Notes: generated from the letters alone by a model not told the origin. A stretch of DNA of 64,000 nucleotides from Varroa destructor (GCF_002443255.2 NW_019211454.1:9136248-9200247), one strand, 5' to 3'. Shown: positions 1 to 14,000, counted from the first letter of the stretch. Numbers and translations: made by a program.

Positions 1-364
1 GAAACTCCCCACAATAATAGTAGACGGATAGCGTCGTGTGTCACAAACAACATACACCATAGTTAAGGCGACCATATAAAAACAACCCAATTTATAGCTG
101 CTTATTACTCGATCGCTATTACGAAGGTGAGAAGCCATTTAATATTGTAAATTTGAGATGTTATTACCATATTTGCTATATCATACTACGATCTTCGTTT
201 ATTACTGTTAGAAAAAGTATTCATACATGATTGGCACATCAAGATCATGAATTGTTCCTATTCCCGTTTTTGAACCTTTCTCACTTCTAGTCGTTCGCTT
301 CACTCAAGTGTGAAGCTTATTGTACAAATTTAACACAAGGTAATTAATAATAATATCCGAATCT

Positions 365-382
365 CACATACGATCGTATGTG
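365..382. repeat. Perfect 18-nt palindrome
   Basis: The sequence reads CACATACGATCGTATGTG and equals its own reverse complement. A site of this length is only mildly unexpected in 64 kb. It could be a dimeric DNA-binding site or chance. Confidence 0.6.
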
Positions 383-2450
383 TACGGTCTGAATTGTTCA
401 CTATCATGGTGACTAGAATCAAAGAGCTCTAGATATCTGCGTTTCCCCTCTAAATAACCAACAGAAAGCGTAGATCTGATTTGTCTTTGAAGTTTGGCCA
501 AATGCACCCATTCTCATGTGACTGGTAGGGCCGTTAATAAACGTATGATAGTATTTCGGTGCTTGATCCCATCATGGAATTACACGATCTGGTTGAGGCC
601 GCTACGCTAGATCAGAGTTAACTCCCGTTAAACATTAAAGGATAACATTCTACTGTCAAACCGCTGGATTACAAATCTACAAACTCTCGAGCGAATATAT
701 TCTAACTCTTTGTAATTATACAATCACGCTGATACACACAAAACGATATTGACCTAGAGTTCCTTTCAAGACCTCATCTTGTTAACAACTTTCAATAGCA
801 TTGTGATTGCAGGGCACCTCCATACAACATACTCAATATATCTTCAGAAACATTTTCCTGTTTTGCCCGCTCTTAATAGTTACAATAGGAGGCCAATCAA
901 TCAGAACCTCAGGAATTATAATATGCGGGAAAGATGAAAAACAAGCCATACATCGAACGCAGCGTAATTGGCAAGAGGTACATCGATGGGGCGAGAAACT
1001 GTGAGGGAATCACAAACATATGCTTTTCGCATAGCGCTCACAAAGTATGCCAGTTTCTGTTCGACACTCCATACCTGCATGCCAGTCTTCATATAAATTT
1101 CCCGCTGGTTGGAAGATCAAAGCATATTCGATAGTGGGAGTTAGTTAGTTCTTTTCCAGTTCTCAGACAGGATACGACACCAGAGCACATGTATCCCCTG
1201 GAAAATAAATCCTAAGTCGATTTGTCAATGGTCATATGCTAATAATAATAAAAAAGATCGGAAATTTCATCCCAAGCAGAGCTGCGGATAACGCACGGGT
1301 AAATCGTCATCATGAGTAGTAATACCCTGGACTATTAGCGTGAAATCCAACGTACCGTCAGAGCCCTATAGGAATCAGCCACAGGCCAACAGACTGGCTC
1401 ATGCCTGACTTTTCCTACTTCTAGTAGACGCAAAGCGGTGTGATCATTCCACAGGAGTTAAGGCCATATAGTTAGTGGATACGGTAAACGAAGAATTAAC
1501 CCTGTGATTATTTTTGACTGCACTCAATAAGGCCGCAGCTTAAGTTGTCACGATACCCTAAACGATAATATTATATGTACTCTATATAAAATATAGACTC
1601 ATTCAAACTATGCATTTTATGTTTAAACAATAAGAATGGATTACAACGAAATGTTACATTTGAAAATATGCAATGACGCAATAACCTATAGGAGCAATAA
1701 CGAAAGTGGACCTTCGTTTGCATTCGTATCGCTAGACATACTTGTGATCCACGTTTTGTCCATCGATAACACGGGGGTGTTGAACTTCCAATCATATCTT
1801 GAAGAATGGTGATTCTTGCTCGTCCGAATCCTACAGCGGACAGCGGAGTGTTACCCAACAAACACGCTTAGACCCAAGACTGCACTTACAAATAGGCATA
1901 CAAGGTATTGTTTGTTATAACAAACTTCTAACTGTGATCGTGCTATCGGTATTACTAAAGCCACCAGTGGTTACTGCCAACGATATCATCAACTGTACAC
2001 GCAAACGCAACAGTAGCGGAAGACGACTTGTCACACCAAAAAAAAAGTTCGTCCGACACTGACAAAACAAAGACAGCTCTTGAATTACCATGATTAATTC
2101 CATAAATCTAAAAAGAGAATAGACTATAGAAATGTTTATGACAAATCCAATAGTCAACTTAGATGAAATTGAATTTCGGCAACGGTTCATCTTCTGGCTG
2201 AAATTTTGCACATGCAGCAACTCCACCTAGGTCAAGGCCGAATCGCTCTGAAGTCGTATTTCCGTAAGGTATGCAGAAGTACCGTTCCTAAATTACAATC
2301 TTACCGAACGTAACGTGATTCCATACGTTTAGATACTCATAGAGTCAATCAACACGCGTTTCCTTCGACGATAAAGCCTTTTGGTCAGGTCGAATTTCCG
2401 TTTTTTTCATTTGCTTATACATTTGGTCGCTTTCCTCCTTCCATCAACAT

Positions 2451-2471
2451 AAATGTCTACTTTAGACATTT
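2451..2471. repeat. Short perfect hairpin
   Basis: AAATGTCTA and TAGACATTT form a 9-bp perfect stem around a CTT loop. A few such stems are expected by chance in a window this size. No function is inferred. Confidence 0.5.
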
Positions 2472-3304
2472 AAAGTTAAAGGGGAATAGGCGACCGTAAA
2501 TACATTGACTGATGATGAAATAAAAAAAAAGGCCGCTCGAAATTTCAGCGTTGAATGCTTGTCCAAGTTAATTCTGTGTGTAGCTGGACACGACCCAAAC
2601 GGATTCGAACGATCTTTACTTAATGGCATTGCATCATTTATAGGTACAAATCATTAGTCTAGTTACAATATTGTACTCGAAAGAAAATAGCCACAACAAA
2701 ACGAGTAGAAAAAATCGTCTGCTAAACAGTTTCTGGTACAACCAAAGCAATGAAACTCATGGTAACACATTATTATATACAATGACTAATAACGTAGTTC
2801 TTGATTCAAATACGAACATATACTAATATTTTCAACGCGAAATAGTCGCACTATTAATAACTGAACGAATAGATAAGCATAGAAATAATTCACCCGCTAA
2901 GCCAGACCAAAAATTCGCGCCACGTCAAACGACGAGTGCTTACCGAAAAACATTGCTCTAATCCAGGAGGAGGACTTCCTTCTATCTACGCTATCCTGGG
3001 CCCAAGCCTACGGGGGAATTGCGCGTGAGTCTGACTTAGTAATTATGATTAATGATTTTTGTTCCAACTGCAATTTCCGTTTTTCAATTTATCAGCTATA
3101 TTTATAGCAGTCAAACGAATTGCCGTACATACGATCAAGCATACTTGCTTGGACACGTATTTTGAACTTGCAGGTATATTTTACAAATAAATTATAGAAT
3201 GTATCTGTACAACCTCCACCCGTAAGCATCCTCTTGAAAGGGGGGAACAGTTTCGCCGAACCTCTCGCTGATCGGCAAAAAGAAATGGTGCTCAATGTAA
3301 GACT

Positions 3305-3326
3305 AATATTTTTCCCTAAAAATATT
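3305..3326. repeat. Short perfect AT-rich hairpin
   Basis: AATATTTTT, loop CCCT, then AAAAATATT makes a 9-bp perfect stem. AT bias makes such stems common, so this is recorded as structure only. Confidence 0.5.
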
Positions 3327-3599
3327 CTGTTACGCGAGAAGAACGATGTACACCGAAATAAACTGACTAGCCATTACAATATCTCGGTAGGAATAACACA
3401 CAGACACACTACGTAGATAGTATTCAGTTCTCCTTGTAATAGCGTAGACTTGAATTACCACCACCATCACTCGTAGCAAACCAGCCACATACCGTGTCCA
3501 CTCAGGGCAAAAAGGCCTCAATTGCCAGACCAAGTAGCCATTTATGGCTAATATGGACATCGGGAAGCGCCCATCTCGATAATCCCATTCGAGCATCAT

Positions 3600-4850
3600 C
3601 GAGGATGAAAGCGGAGTTACGTCCTAGAAAAGCTGGTGATTGACCATCCTCAACGGCCGTAATGTTCATCCAAAGAACGGCATTGGCCGACTTTCTTCAC
3701 GTTTTTCGCGTCGATCAACTGCCCACCAAAAATTAATCGTCCCTGTGCCGACCCAAACGGTCGAGTCCTTCCCCCCCAGCCAGTGAATCACAATCATACA
3801 ATGGTTTAATGGGAATGGTTTCCTTCTACCGATTAATTCCTCATTTACACCAACGCCCGCCATTTATCGGGTGCCAACTTATGGCTGGCTCTTTTATCAG
3901 TATTCCCGACAAAGCTCGGGTCCTATGTCTTTGCTGGCTTACATTGACGCCCACATTTTCATCGTTTCTGCTACAACCGCCATCGCCGATGTTACTGTTA
4001 TAGCATCTGTTCGAAACCGGAACGCCAGAAAGACCTGTTGAACCAATCGACTTTTCCATTCCAAACGGCCACAACAACTGCAGCCATTATTGCTAGACAG
4101 AATAAATGCGGCATCCTTTCTCGATTCGATCCCACTTACTCTTTTGTAGCAGCCCAGCGGAACGATGACATGACGCCGACAACGAAAATGGCGACCGCCT
4201 TCTTTATTGCTGCAGTTTATGCCGCTGTAACAGTCAGTAAGGGTACATCGACCGGCGCCAACACCGACCAAGAAAGGGCTTACTCGAAGGAAAAGAAATC
4301 GCAGATGTGCCGAAGCCGCTGATTCCTCGCCAGTGGTTGCTTGGCACATTGATGATGACCACGAACGCAACAATGGCGGGGCAAAGTTAGAAACACATTC
4401 GCACTATTACTGAACCAGTGTCGCGGATTTTACCTGCCGTGCTGGTGCTAGGGCATTGTTTTGGACGACTGACGGCCCTTAACATCAGAAAACAAACCGT
4501 GTGTCTACGTTCGATTTCGAACGTGTCTTTCGTAACCGGCCCTAGAACGAACCCAGGCCACCTAGCACTATAAGCGCTGATCTACCCTGCTAGCGATATA
4601 CTTTTTGTTTGGTACTAAAATCGTGTACAACGGTCGCTTTTTCTGGAACAGAATGTGTGCCGGTTGCGTAACAGCAGAAGACAAACTAGACAACGTGACA
4701 TCCTCAGAGAAGGAGAGAGAGGAGGGGGGGGGGTACGGAGAAAGGGGGACAGTGGATCGCAAGTTGCCAGAAAACGAATTTTGCTAAGTATTAGATCGTC
4801 TACTGCTGCTGCTACTGCTTCTGCTGTAGCCAAGTACGATGATTGAACAT
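3600..4850. other. GC-richer patch with overlapping open frames
   Basis: Base composition rises relative to the flanks. A 144-codon frame lies on the minus strand (3939-4373) and a roughly 107-codon frame on the plus strand (4005-4322), covering the same DNA. Both look equally protein-like and neither has a recognisable domain. GC-rich DNA lengthens chance frames on both strands because stop codons are AT-rich, so I treat this as noncoding or regulatory until homology is shown. A G-run lies near 4726-4735 and a purine-rich stretch around 4700-4750. Confidence 0.35.
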
Positions 4851-7800
4851 TTCCCCCACATTATGTTTAAAAGACACGCAACGCAAAGCAGAAGAGATCA
4901 TTCATGAACTTAATAGGTTTAGGAGGAGTTACTGTGCTAATTGCCCGAAAATAAAGCTATGAGCGTAAATAAATGATATAGTATTCAGCGGTTCCTGGTA
5001 TCATCCTCTCATCTGGAAACATCTGAGCAATGAAGTTCGTTGCTATAGGTGCTCCATACAGAGATTGCTCAATGGTTTGTAACTTCGCTAATTCCCAATT
5101 TGTCGTTCATAATTTGCATATGTAGTACACCGTACACATACATGCCTTGCGACCGGAACTGCAGTATCATCAGGTCCCCTATTAGGTCCAATCAATGGAA
5201 AAAAATTTCGTTTGATCATGTGGTGATCGTTTTCGTAGACGTCACCTTAGTACCATCGTCCGATTATTAATGAGGCCATCTTTGTCTACCAATATTGATC
5301 CGCACTGCAACGTGAATGTTAGATTGTTTGGTAGCTTCCAAGATTGAAAAAGGCCTTTAGCATTAGTTCTCTTCATACAGATCCTTCTTAGCAGAGCCCA
5401 TAGCAACTAACTGAGGACTAACCAAAAACAAACGGCTACAGAATGGAAGAGTTAATCATCTTAATTTCATAATAGCACACATGTACGTTCACTTACGTAC
5501 ATTAATGGTGTTATGAATTACAGTCTAGTAATGTGCTTATGGCTGCAGGTGCTCCTCCGAACGGAACGATCTTTGTTGTTTAGCCAGTAAGCCAACCAGT
5601 GAAACATGCAACTTCTACGTACTGCAGTGACGCAGGCAGCTTCAAAGCGCCTCAGAGAATGCCCGTCACTTAGGGACATAGCGAACCCCACATGTTGTTG
5701 CATGAGCATGCATAACACAGGTAACTAGCAGCCTGCTATAGGGAGCTGTCTATTGAGGTGGCGTTGTGTGAAGAGAATGCAACAAAGTGCAATGTTGAGA
5801 GAAATACCAGAAATTGCGTGCCAATTTGGAACGAGAACAACTGTAGAAAGGTTCCCGAGGTCTTATACCATAGTTATGTGTTTATGCTAATTAAATGAGA
5901 GGACGGAAATAACTGAGTAGTGTAATCTGAGCGAGGATCCGCCAATACAAAAGAACAGTTAAAAGAAGAACGACGTGGAAAAGAACAAACAATAACAAAA
6001 GATCGTACATGATGCGCGTGGGATCTTCAGCAGAATTACGTGCAATGTGCACGTTAATAGACAAGATTATTTATTCACTATAAATGTGCAATTCTTTATT
6101 GGAGGTGGATATTCGACAATACCGGCTATTTAAATCCACCCTTTGAAACAGGCTGTGTATCTGTCAGGCAGTTATTTGAATTTAACAAAAGTCTGCGAGA
6201 TATTCCCTAGAATTCACTTTCATAAAAAGCGCGCATTGCGTATCATATACATATAAACCTGCAACAGTCCTTTTGTACTTCAATCTAAACGGTTAGGCCG
6301 TCATTTTCGACGTCATCCGTTCCAAGCTCTGCCTCAACAGTCAACACCGAGCAACAACAGAATAAAATAACAACAAGCTTTTTCATTAATGCGTAACCTT
6401 TTCTTCGATGAGTTTTTTTAAACTTCCCAACTAGTTGTCTTGCTTTACGTGTCCTCTAGCCGTTTTCTTCTGCATCTTTTTGATGATGTTACAGCATATG
6501 TTTATCATAACATTATACCACTCGCAAAGGCTGTTTCCGAACAGGCACAACTGGCAAGGCATTTGATCTCAGGCCATTCTCTAAAGTAAAAAAAACACCT
6601 TTACCAGAAGCCTCTTTTCACCATTTAGCGACACTCTCGAGTCGTTTGGTTTTATGTGTTGCACTCGAATCGATCTCCCTGGCCCCCTTTATCTTGCGCT
6701 CCATCCTGTTCCGGTATGCGTGACAAAAAAAAAGTACTTCAGAGCACAAGATGAGGATTTTTCATGATCATCATCGTCGCCATCAATCTACGGTGTAGTC
6801 ATATCGGAACTACCAACGATATCCGGTTCCGGAACACCACAAAAAGATCCAGCGATTTCGTATGAGGTTTTCTTTTTGTAGATCCCTATCATTATCAACG
6901 AACGATTGGTTTATACTTTTCATTGTTGATCAGATGATCTTTTCATTTAGTCAGCGCCAAAAGAAAACTGCATAGGGTCAAACTGAAAGATTAGATTACC
7001 GTCACATGGCAAAGCTCAATATCACACAGCGGCTACACTTCGCTCGAATGCGTAAGACCATAAGCCTTCTCAATAGGGCCTATTTGCCACATAAATTATT
7101 TGGGGGCCATTTCAACCTTGAGGCATGCGCAGACTTACTAGGCATGGTGACACATCGTAAATCGAGCGGGAAACGAACGCCAGTTATGGCCGAAAGTTTA
7201 TGCACCGATGACATTCATGTATAAAAATAACGTTAATGCTTCACAACGGAAACATCGACCGGCCACTAAAGCGGTAACTGTGTTAGATCTGTTCGTATCG
7301 AGACTGGTATCAGACGTTTACATCAACCTTGTAGTACCTTCGTAGCATATGGTCAGAGTCGGAATCCATTCGCGCAGTCGGTCTAGATTCGTTCTACGTT
7401 AGTTCCTGCGTTGATTAAGATTCAACGGAGTACTACTGTTTTTACCTGAATGTAGAGCAAAATTTAATCGAATATAATCAGCTAGGGGGATCTATTTGAT
7501 CCAGTTACCGTCACAGATTACGGACCAGCTAGTGCAGATGAACTTTTTTTTCAATCATACTGCGTATATTGCGACCACAAGCAAAGCGCATAGGTCTTTC
7601 TATTGCTATTACAACAAAAATACAAGTTACAAAACGAAGGCCCGTGGTAAATCCATATTATTTTCCAGTAAAAAAGTAGTTTTGCTTTTTTTTCGGTTTT
7701 CTGTATATATTAAGGACTATTGACAATCCTGTAAATTCTCACAAGCGTCCACCGATCTGTCAATCATTATCTCCTGCATGGGCCCTTTTCTTCACCTCGT

Positions 7801-8445
7801 GGCGTTCCTTGTCTCGCTATCTGTTGATCGAAATTCATTCACAAATACGCAACGTTTATCGCTAGAATACAAGCAACTTGGTATCGTGAGAATAATCTTC
7901 AAGAATATAGTTGCAATACGCATCGCCTTGTAGGCGGTTACATATCATCGCTGTAGGTGGCTACACATGGCCAGGACAATGTAGAAGCTCAGGTAACAAG
8001 CAGATATACGACTTCATCGCAAGGCGGATCGTTTTGCGGTTTAATTTCGGCTTTCGGCGATCAGCTGACGCTTATCAGTTGGCTTGCAACACAAACACAC
8101 AGAGCTATACGCCAGTGAACAACTACCGTCCGCAGATTGTGGGTGCTGCTCTAGCTTAATTATTAAGACCCAAACACAATAAGGGATAAAGTTTTGGCCA
8201 AATTCTGTTATGTTATTGCTACAGCACATAGAATCAAGCCAAAAATGACTAATGGCCTGACCGCGTAACATTGAGCATCGGCACAGCAGCTCGATATCGT
8301 AAACGTATTGACCGACTATTTATTCCTAGCTTTATCATGTGGCGAAATTGGGCTGGATTGAAAGACCCAACAATGTGACAACCGAGTGGACAAATTGACA
8401 CGTTCCCACCATCACTGTCTTTGAATGGCAGAAGCAATTGCTGCT
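4851..8445. other. Noncoding block
   Basis: Frames such as the 72-codon ATG frame at 7006-7224 and the 82-codon frame at 7911-8159 match no family that I recognise and lack splice support. Several T-rich and A-rich runs (6590-6730, 7540-7690) occur. No transposon or RNA-gene motif was seen. Confidence 0.5.
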
Positions 8446-8450
8446 GGATA

Positions 8451-8657
8451 TCAGACGCCATACTCCTCCATGTCCTGCTCCAGTGCTGGGGGTAGGTAAC
8501 GGAATAGCGACATTAAAAATGACAATTGTGAAAACCTATTTGCCCACTCGCCTGTCGTTCCCTGGTCCCATAGGCTCTTGATCCCAAACGACGATTGCGC
8601 TAATACGTGTCCTGCGGCCAGTGCCGCTTCTGTAACTCTCCGTAGAAGCATCGAACA
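8451..8657 (-). CDS. Candidate exon, unknown protein
   Basis: On the minus strand a T-rich tract ending in GTGCACAG (plus-strand complement 8658-8672) makes a good 3' splice acceptor, followed by an open frame of about 68 codons. The frame includes ATG at about residue 3 and ends in a stop at 8451. Residues such as TEAALAAGHVLAQSSF and PPALEQDMEEYGV look like folded protein, but I recognise no family. A second frame after the same acceptor also stays open for about 40 codons, which weakens the case. It could be a terminal exon or chance. Confidence 0.13.
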   Translation of the reverse strand, partial: CSMLLRRVTEAALAAGHVLAQSSFGIKSLWDQGTTGEWANRFSQLSFLMSLFRYLPPALEQDMEEYGV

Positions 8658-8659
8658 CT

Positions 8660-9790
8660 GTGCACAAAAAAACTGTGATCCACTCTCGCAGCCGCTGTTT
8701 TTATTGTTATCGTATCTGTTGTTGTTGTCGTTTAGGCTGTAGTGTTAATCTTATTCAGGTAGCCAAAGGCAGTATCGAACAAATTAAACCAATAAATCAA
8801 CACGAGACATCCAACAACTGCAACAGGTATTGCTACACACAGTAACGAGCATAAAATGGCCGCCGCATGCACCCAGCGCCATAGTTACTAGGCGTAGCAA
8901 ACAAATACGGACACGAACACAATACGCCGATAGCTTAAAGTGACCATACGAATTTAACATGCCAACGTACATACAAAAGAGACATATACTGACCACGTTC
9001 GAGTGTATAGATGCCAATAACAATCAAACAACCCGCGTCAAAATTCGGCCACCAGCTAATTTGACGTTGATACTTTATTATCACTGCTATTATTATGATT
9101 ACTTTCAATCTTCTTTTTCGTCGCGTCATCATGTTTTTGGTTTTGTTAGTATGTCTCATGGGATAGATCTTCGTACCGAACCCAGGCGAGAAGCGGGGGT
9201 AGACTAGCCAGGGAAAAAATCGGGAGTTGGTTTTTCGTTCATCGCTCGGTTGCTTTGACGAGCGCTGCTGGCTAAGGCTTTAATTTTTGAACCCCCGGTG
9301 CGACGACACGTTTAAACCTCAACGAAGCGTTAGCGCCGCGTCAACGAGAAGGAAGAATAAAACCCACATAATTTCTACCGCCACACACACCCGTCACTGT
9401 TGCAATTACGCTCACTACTATAATATAGCAATGCAGTACTAGCGCCGGCTACAGGAAACACAAGTGGTGTTGTTGCGGCTTGCAGAACGCCAATAAAGAG
9501 TGCTGTTGCCATTCCATAATGATCGATATTGGGTCAAATCCCCGAAAAAAAGACGCTCAGAAGAGCCATATAGCAACAGGAAAAAAATTCGTGTTCACAA
9601 TAAGACAAAACTTATCCCCCCCGTCCCCCCAAAAAAGTAAGCTTCCCGCCTGGATTCCCGAACGCTTCCGAGCAGCCTGGCCAAGCGATTTCTATTGCCG
9701 ACGTCAGAGTCAGTCCCGTATTTGTAAATAAAACAAAGGGACAAGTTAGCAAAATGCAGACGCTTATTCGGATCGGTTCTAGACCAAGGT
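8660..9790. other. Noncoding block
   Basis: Short overlapping frames occur on both strands without support. Near 9615-9640 there are C-runs followed by an A-run. No gene or mobile element is recognised. Confidence 0.5.
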
Positions 9791-9799
9791 CCGAGGAAA

Positions 9800-9990
9800 C
9801 GGGACCCTAGGTCTACCCACCCTAGTAGGGTGGAAGTTTCATAGTAGTAGACAAATGTACACGATGTACTGAGTCGAGCAAAACTGACGATGTCTTCGGG
9901 CTTCTCACAATAGGGTTACAAGATGTGACGTATCGTGAGAAGCCTGGGAAAATCAGGCATATGCCGTCGTCTACGAGCTAACAGCAAAAG
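9800..9990. repeat. Cluster of inverted repeats
   Basis: CCACCCT-AGT-AGGGTGG forms a 7-bp stem near 9818-9834. About 65 nt later, GGCTTCTCAC (9899-9908) pairs perfectly with GTGAGAAGCC (9935-9944) across 26 nt, followed by a small GCCT/AGGC pair. Three inverted repeats in under 200 nt suggest a structured RNA, the end of a small DNA transposon or a regulatory element. No family was recognised. Confidence 0.35.
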
Positions 9991-10840
9991 ACATTGTCTC
10001 GAAGATGCTCATCTCCTAAACGGAAAAAAGGTGTAAAACAAGGAAAATAGAAAAAGAGGGAAGAAGACCAGATTGCACGGTCTACCTTGTGGCCATACGT
10101 AGTTGAGGCTAGGCAGAAATAAGGTAAACGTAGATGGCTCGCGAAACTCTAATGCGGGGAAATCCACTGGAATAATTTTTACGCCCTTCAAGCGAACACC
10201 TCTGAAAACCTTTGCCTACCAGGTTGGGTTTGGCAAGCAGGCCGTACCCAGATGAATACTAGACGAATACCCTAATATTGAAGTCCGATTTGTCGAAGTG
10301 GTAATACTTGTTTATTCTTATAATTTATACAACTCTACACAAGTATCTTAGTTAATGTTTTTATGTATATCTTTTCAGTGTATTATGTGACTAAGCAATC
10401 TTATTTACTGCTGGGTAAATAATATGTACCTATTTATATCAGTTGGGGCAGTTTTAATATTTTGGGATGCCTAAACACACTTTGGATATCGTTCTGGCGT
10501 TGTTTGCTTGAAAATGTGTCCCAAGTCATTTTCTTTTGTCTACTATAACGTCAACAAAAATTCATAGCCCAAGAGATGCGCACCTAATGAATTTAACTTC
10601 AACACAAGTCACAAATGGCAAAGAGATCTGCCAGACCTGAAAAATGTAACTTAACGATAAAAGCTAGAACTGACCCTTCAACGGAAAGAGGCGCTCATCT
10701 ATCCGTTAGCAAATCCCAAGTTATATTTACAACGAGCCCTGCACTGAACTGCATTATTGTCTTATATGCCGAGTATACGTTCATTCGTTTACCTTTTCAA
10801 CTTGACAACGTACGAGTCTTGATACTGAATTAGAGGACGT
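9991..10840. other. Noncoding block
   Basis: The 72-codon ATG frame at 10615-10833 has no recognisable domain or splice support. The rest is AT-rich unique sequence. Confidence 0.5.
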
Positions 10841-10846
10841 CTAGTA

Positions 10847-11047
10847 ATGATGATAATACGTTCTATGAGGTTTTATCGGCATCTCATCGTCGTCATCATC
10901 ATTGGTGGTTTCTATTTTGAAAACATGCAATTTCCGGCCCAACGAGATGTCATTGACAACTTCAATCGACGAAACACTATCCTATTAGCAACAGTAGCAA
11001 AATCAGCCAGCCACCAAATTACACACATTTACACTGACTTTCTATGA
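10847..11047 (+). CDS. Small ATG frame with possible signal anchor
   Basis: A 66-codon frame starts with ATGATG. After a short basic stretch (residues 5-12, including RSMRFYRH), residues 13-23 are strongly hydrophobic (LIVVIIIGGFY), followed by a polar remainder. That layout fits a type II signal-anchor peptide, as in Golgi enzymes, but no catalytic domain follows. The length is within chance expectation and no splice site defines it. I do not recognise a family. Confidence 0.1.
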   Translation: MMIIRSMRFYRHLIVVIIIGGFYFENMQFPAQRDVIDNFNRRNTILLATVAKSASHQITHIYTDFL

Positions 11048-11049
11048 AT

Positions 11050-14000
11050 TGGGGATGTGAAGATTAGTTAGTTGAGGGCCATATACTACTGTCATCATAT
11101 ACCAGTGCCCGTAACAGTGATTGTTTTAACATGCTACTTCATCACGCGTTCATCGTGTGGTCTTCATGATACTATCCGCACCTCACCGTCACTGTCCATG
11201 ACAAGCAAACGCAGGTATAGACTGCGTGTGTTTAGCATCATAATGCTTTTATTCCGAGAGAAAATGTTTTGCTCCCCCTTCCCTCCTGTTCAATCAGGAA
11301 CCCCAGGGGAATTAGAAAACAGCAGTGAAATAGCACTAGCTATAGCACCTACCTCCCGCCCAACTGTCTTACTTTTTCTCAGGGATGCTTAAACCAGCAA
11401 TTAATATAGTAGTTATTTGTAGTCGAAGCAATAGAGTTTCTATATAGACGTAAGCAGGTACGGACAGGAGACTTAACAGTAGCAAATATTTGTCCTCATC
11501 CATTGCTAATAGACAAACATGTTTACAAATTACGGCACGAAAACAGCCGTGTGCTTGTAGTTAACTGCATGTACAACAACCAGTAGTAGTATTATTAATG
11601 ATAATATAAATAGAAGTGTACTAATAAGTAAATAATTAACAACGGCAAAAACGACAAACACTCGTAAACGTTCTCCAACCCATTTTATCGGTAAAGCGGT
11701 CATCGTTTGTCTTCTATTAATACCAGGTTCTTCTACGACCGGTTTGTCCACAGCGAATACCGAAATACGCCAATAGCTAAATACTTCACCCTATCGGCAC
11801 GCACCTATTCGTGACTAATTTGTTGTTTAATCACTGCCATTACAAAGAGCAGTATTTTTACTAGCTAACTATAGCTAGCATTCTAGCTCAGGATCACCGC
11901 GACGCCATAGTCGAATGCGACACAGGCTTCACGCCCATCCTTGCAATAGGAAAGAAACATATAAACGGAAGGCATCACTGGTAAATGGGGGGAAATAAAT
12001 ATTTTGTGTCGGTCTACCCATTGTAATAGAAGCGTAAATCTCATCGTTTAGTCGGTTATAGCTTTGCTAGCGTTGATTAATGGATCCGCGCAAACTATAT
12101 GCGTTTCCTTAAAGTATACGAGTGTCGGTAGGCTAGCAGGAGTGCCGTAAGAGGCAGATATATGGGTCGTATAAATATTGTTTTTGAGTGGCAGCGCAAT
12201 TCGCTGCCCGTAACTCGCTCGTTGGCTGTAGAATGATATCGTTCTATGAATGAAATTACGATACAAACGCGCTCTGTGGATCTTTACGTCACCTCTCGGC
12301 TCTGATGACTGAATTCAAACTGAATAATGACAGCGAAGAGGAGTTGAGAAAGGACGGGCTTACTGAAATAATGGACATTCCCAATTGTTTTTAAGTCTAC
12401 TATAAAGAAAGAAACAAAAAAAAAAACATAATATATAGCAAAGCCTAACAAAAAGTGACACTTCCCATAGCACAGATAATAATTACGAGATGACAACGTT
12501 CTGGATGCATTTGAATACGGTACATATAGGTATGTGTGCCTAAAGAGGATACTTTTCCTGATAATATCAAAACCTTGCCATAAAGTGCCCAATAGCTAAA
12601 GCAACAACTACCTAGGTAAAAAAAAAAAAGCTAGATCTATAGTAGACGCAACTAGCTCGTCTTGAACACCTATTTCTTTTTGTGCAGAGAGAAAATATAC
12701 GCGTATGTACTTTCGCAACAAAAAACAGGTGGCTAGACGAGAGATGTTGACTTCCATTAACAGAAACTGTGTAAAGACGAGCGTTCCTTGATAACAGACT
12801 GCTTAATCAGTCGAGCTCAGGAATGTACTCACAGCATTACTAATCCTTATCAGTTTAGCACTTGGTTATCCCCGGAAGTGTTTCTTTACATGGAAATTTT
12901 GAGAATCAGGAAAAGTTAGGATGGGGTAAAGTACAACGTATAATTGTGTCGTCTCCGTCATTTCTTCAGTGAGGGCTACGCTTTCAATATATTGAACAAC
13001 AATATCCCACGTTGAATCGCAAAGGCCTCACCCTTGAAGTGATAACTGTGAGCAACTATCACATTTACCCCATCGAATTCAATCAATTACGTGGTGCAAG
13101 TCAAATCTGTCCCCTTAGGTGGCTGAACGAAGCATACCGTCATGGAGCATGCGATTAAACGCAACTGTACCACAACCATCCGCCAGCCAAATGATCCATC
13201 AGAGTTGAAAATCAGTCAACGGTAGCACAAGGCGCTCAACTCATCCGGCAAGTCCACAATCAATGGCAAAGGAACTATTAGAGAAGGGTATACCACAACT
13301 GCCGCCGAAAAGCTAGTGCTTTACAGGGAAGGCGGCTAGGAATAACGAGCGCATAGAGCTTTACATACAAATATCGAGCAGACGAAATAACTCGTCTGTT
13401 TGTTTATTCCGCTAGCCAGATATTACAGAAGAGTGGAAAATAAGGTGGTTCGAAGTAGTGCCTATCTCTGATACTAACGTGACTATTGCGTTATTATGAT
13501 TGTTTGTGATCATTCAATTTAATCCATCACTGTGCCAAGATTTGCTTTTGCACGAACACACACACACACTCATTAGAAGAATCAACAGCAACACAACGAC
13601 GATGCGGGAGCCGCTAACACACCTGTTTAGCAGTTCTATCGATCAGCACTTTCTGTCTGCTCTGTTAGCGAACTAACAAAGACGGACGGATGTAGGCATA
13701 TCGATACGAATCTATATATCGCGCTTAGTCGAGACTCAGTATTCGTTTCACTCGTTCACAGCTAGCAATCCTGGTTGCTCCAGGAACCAACACGATGAAC
13801 TTAATTGAAATCGAGTGAAGTGCAACAGCTCAAAGCAACTAAACTTCTTATTATGATGCTTTTTGAAAGGAATCTGTTGATGCAAACACCCAAGGACATA
13901 GGATCAAAGGTGTCTACGCAGTGAATCAGTATACCACTGTTGATGACCAAAAATGAATTTCATTGCGTGATCTTGTCCAATCTCTGTCTTTATGGCATGG

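Larger units (their letters stand above)
1..3600. other. Noncoding AT-rich block
   Basis: No open frame above about 103 codons occurs here, and the frames at 807-1134, 1571-2226 and 3092-3599 overlap each other on both strands without splice or start support, so I read none as a gene. The block contains one 18-nt palindrome and two short perfect hairpins, listed separately. No transposon motif was recognised. Confidence 0.6.

Noticed and set aside
2600..2612. Minus-strand B-box-like GTTCGAATCC
   Set aside because: The T-arm stem bases are not complementary, and no tRNA fold could be drawn.
3939..4373. Longest open frame (144 codons, minus)
   Set aside because: The plus strand is open over the same DNA, no domain is seen, and the length is within chance expectation for GC-richer sequence.
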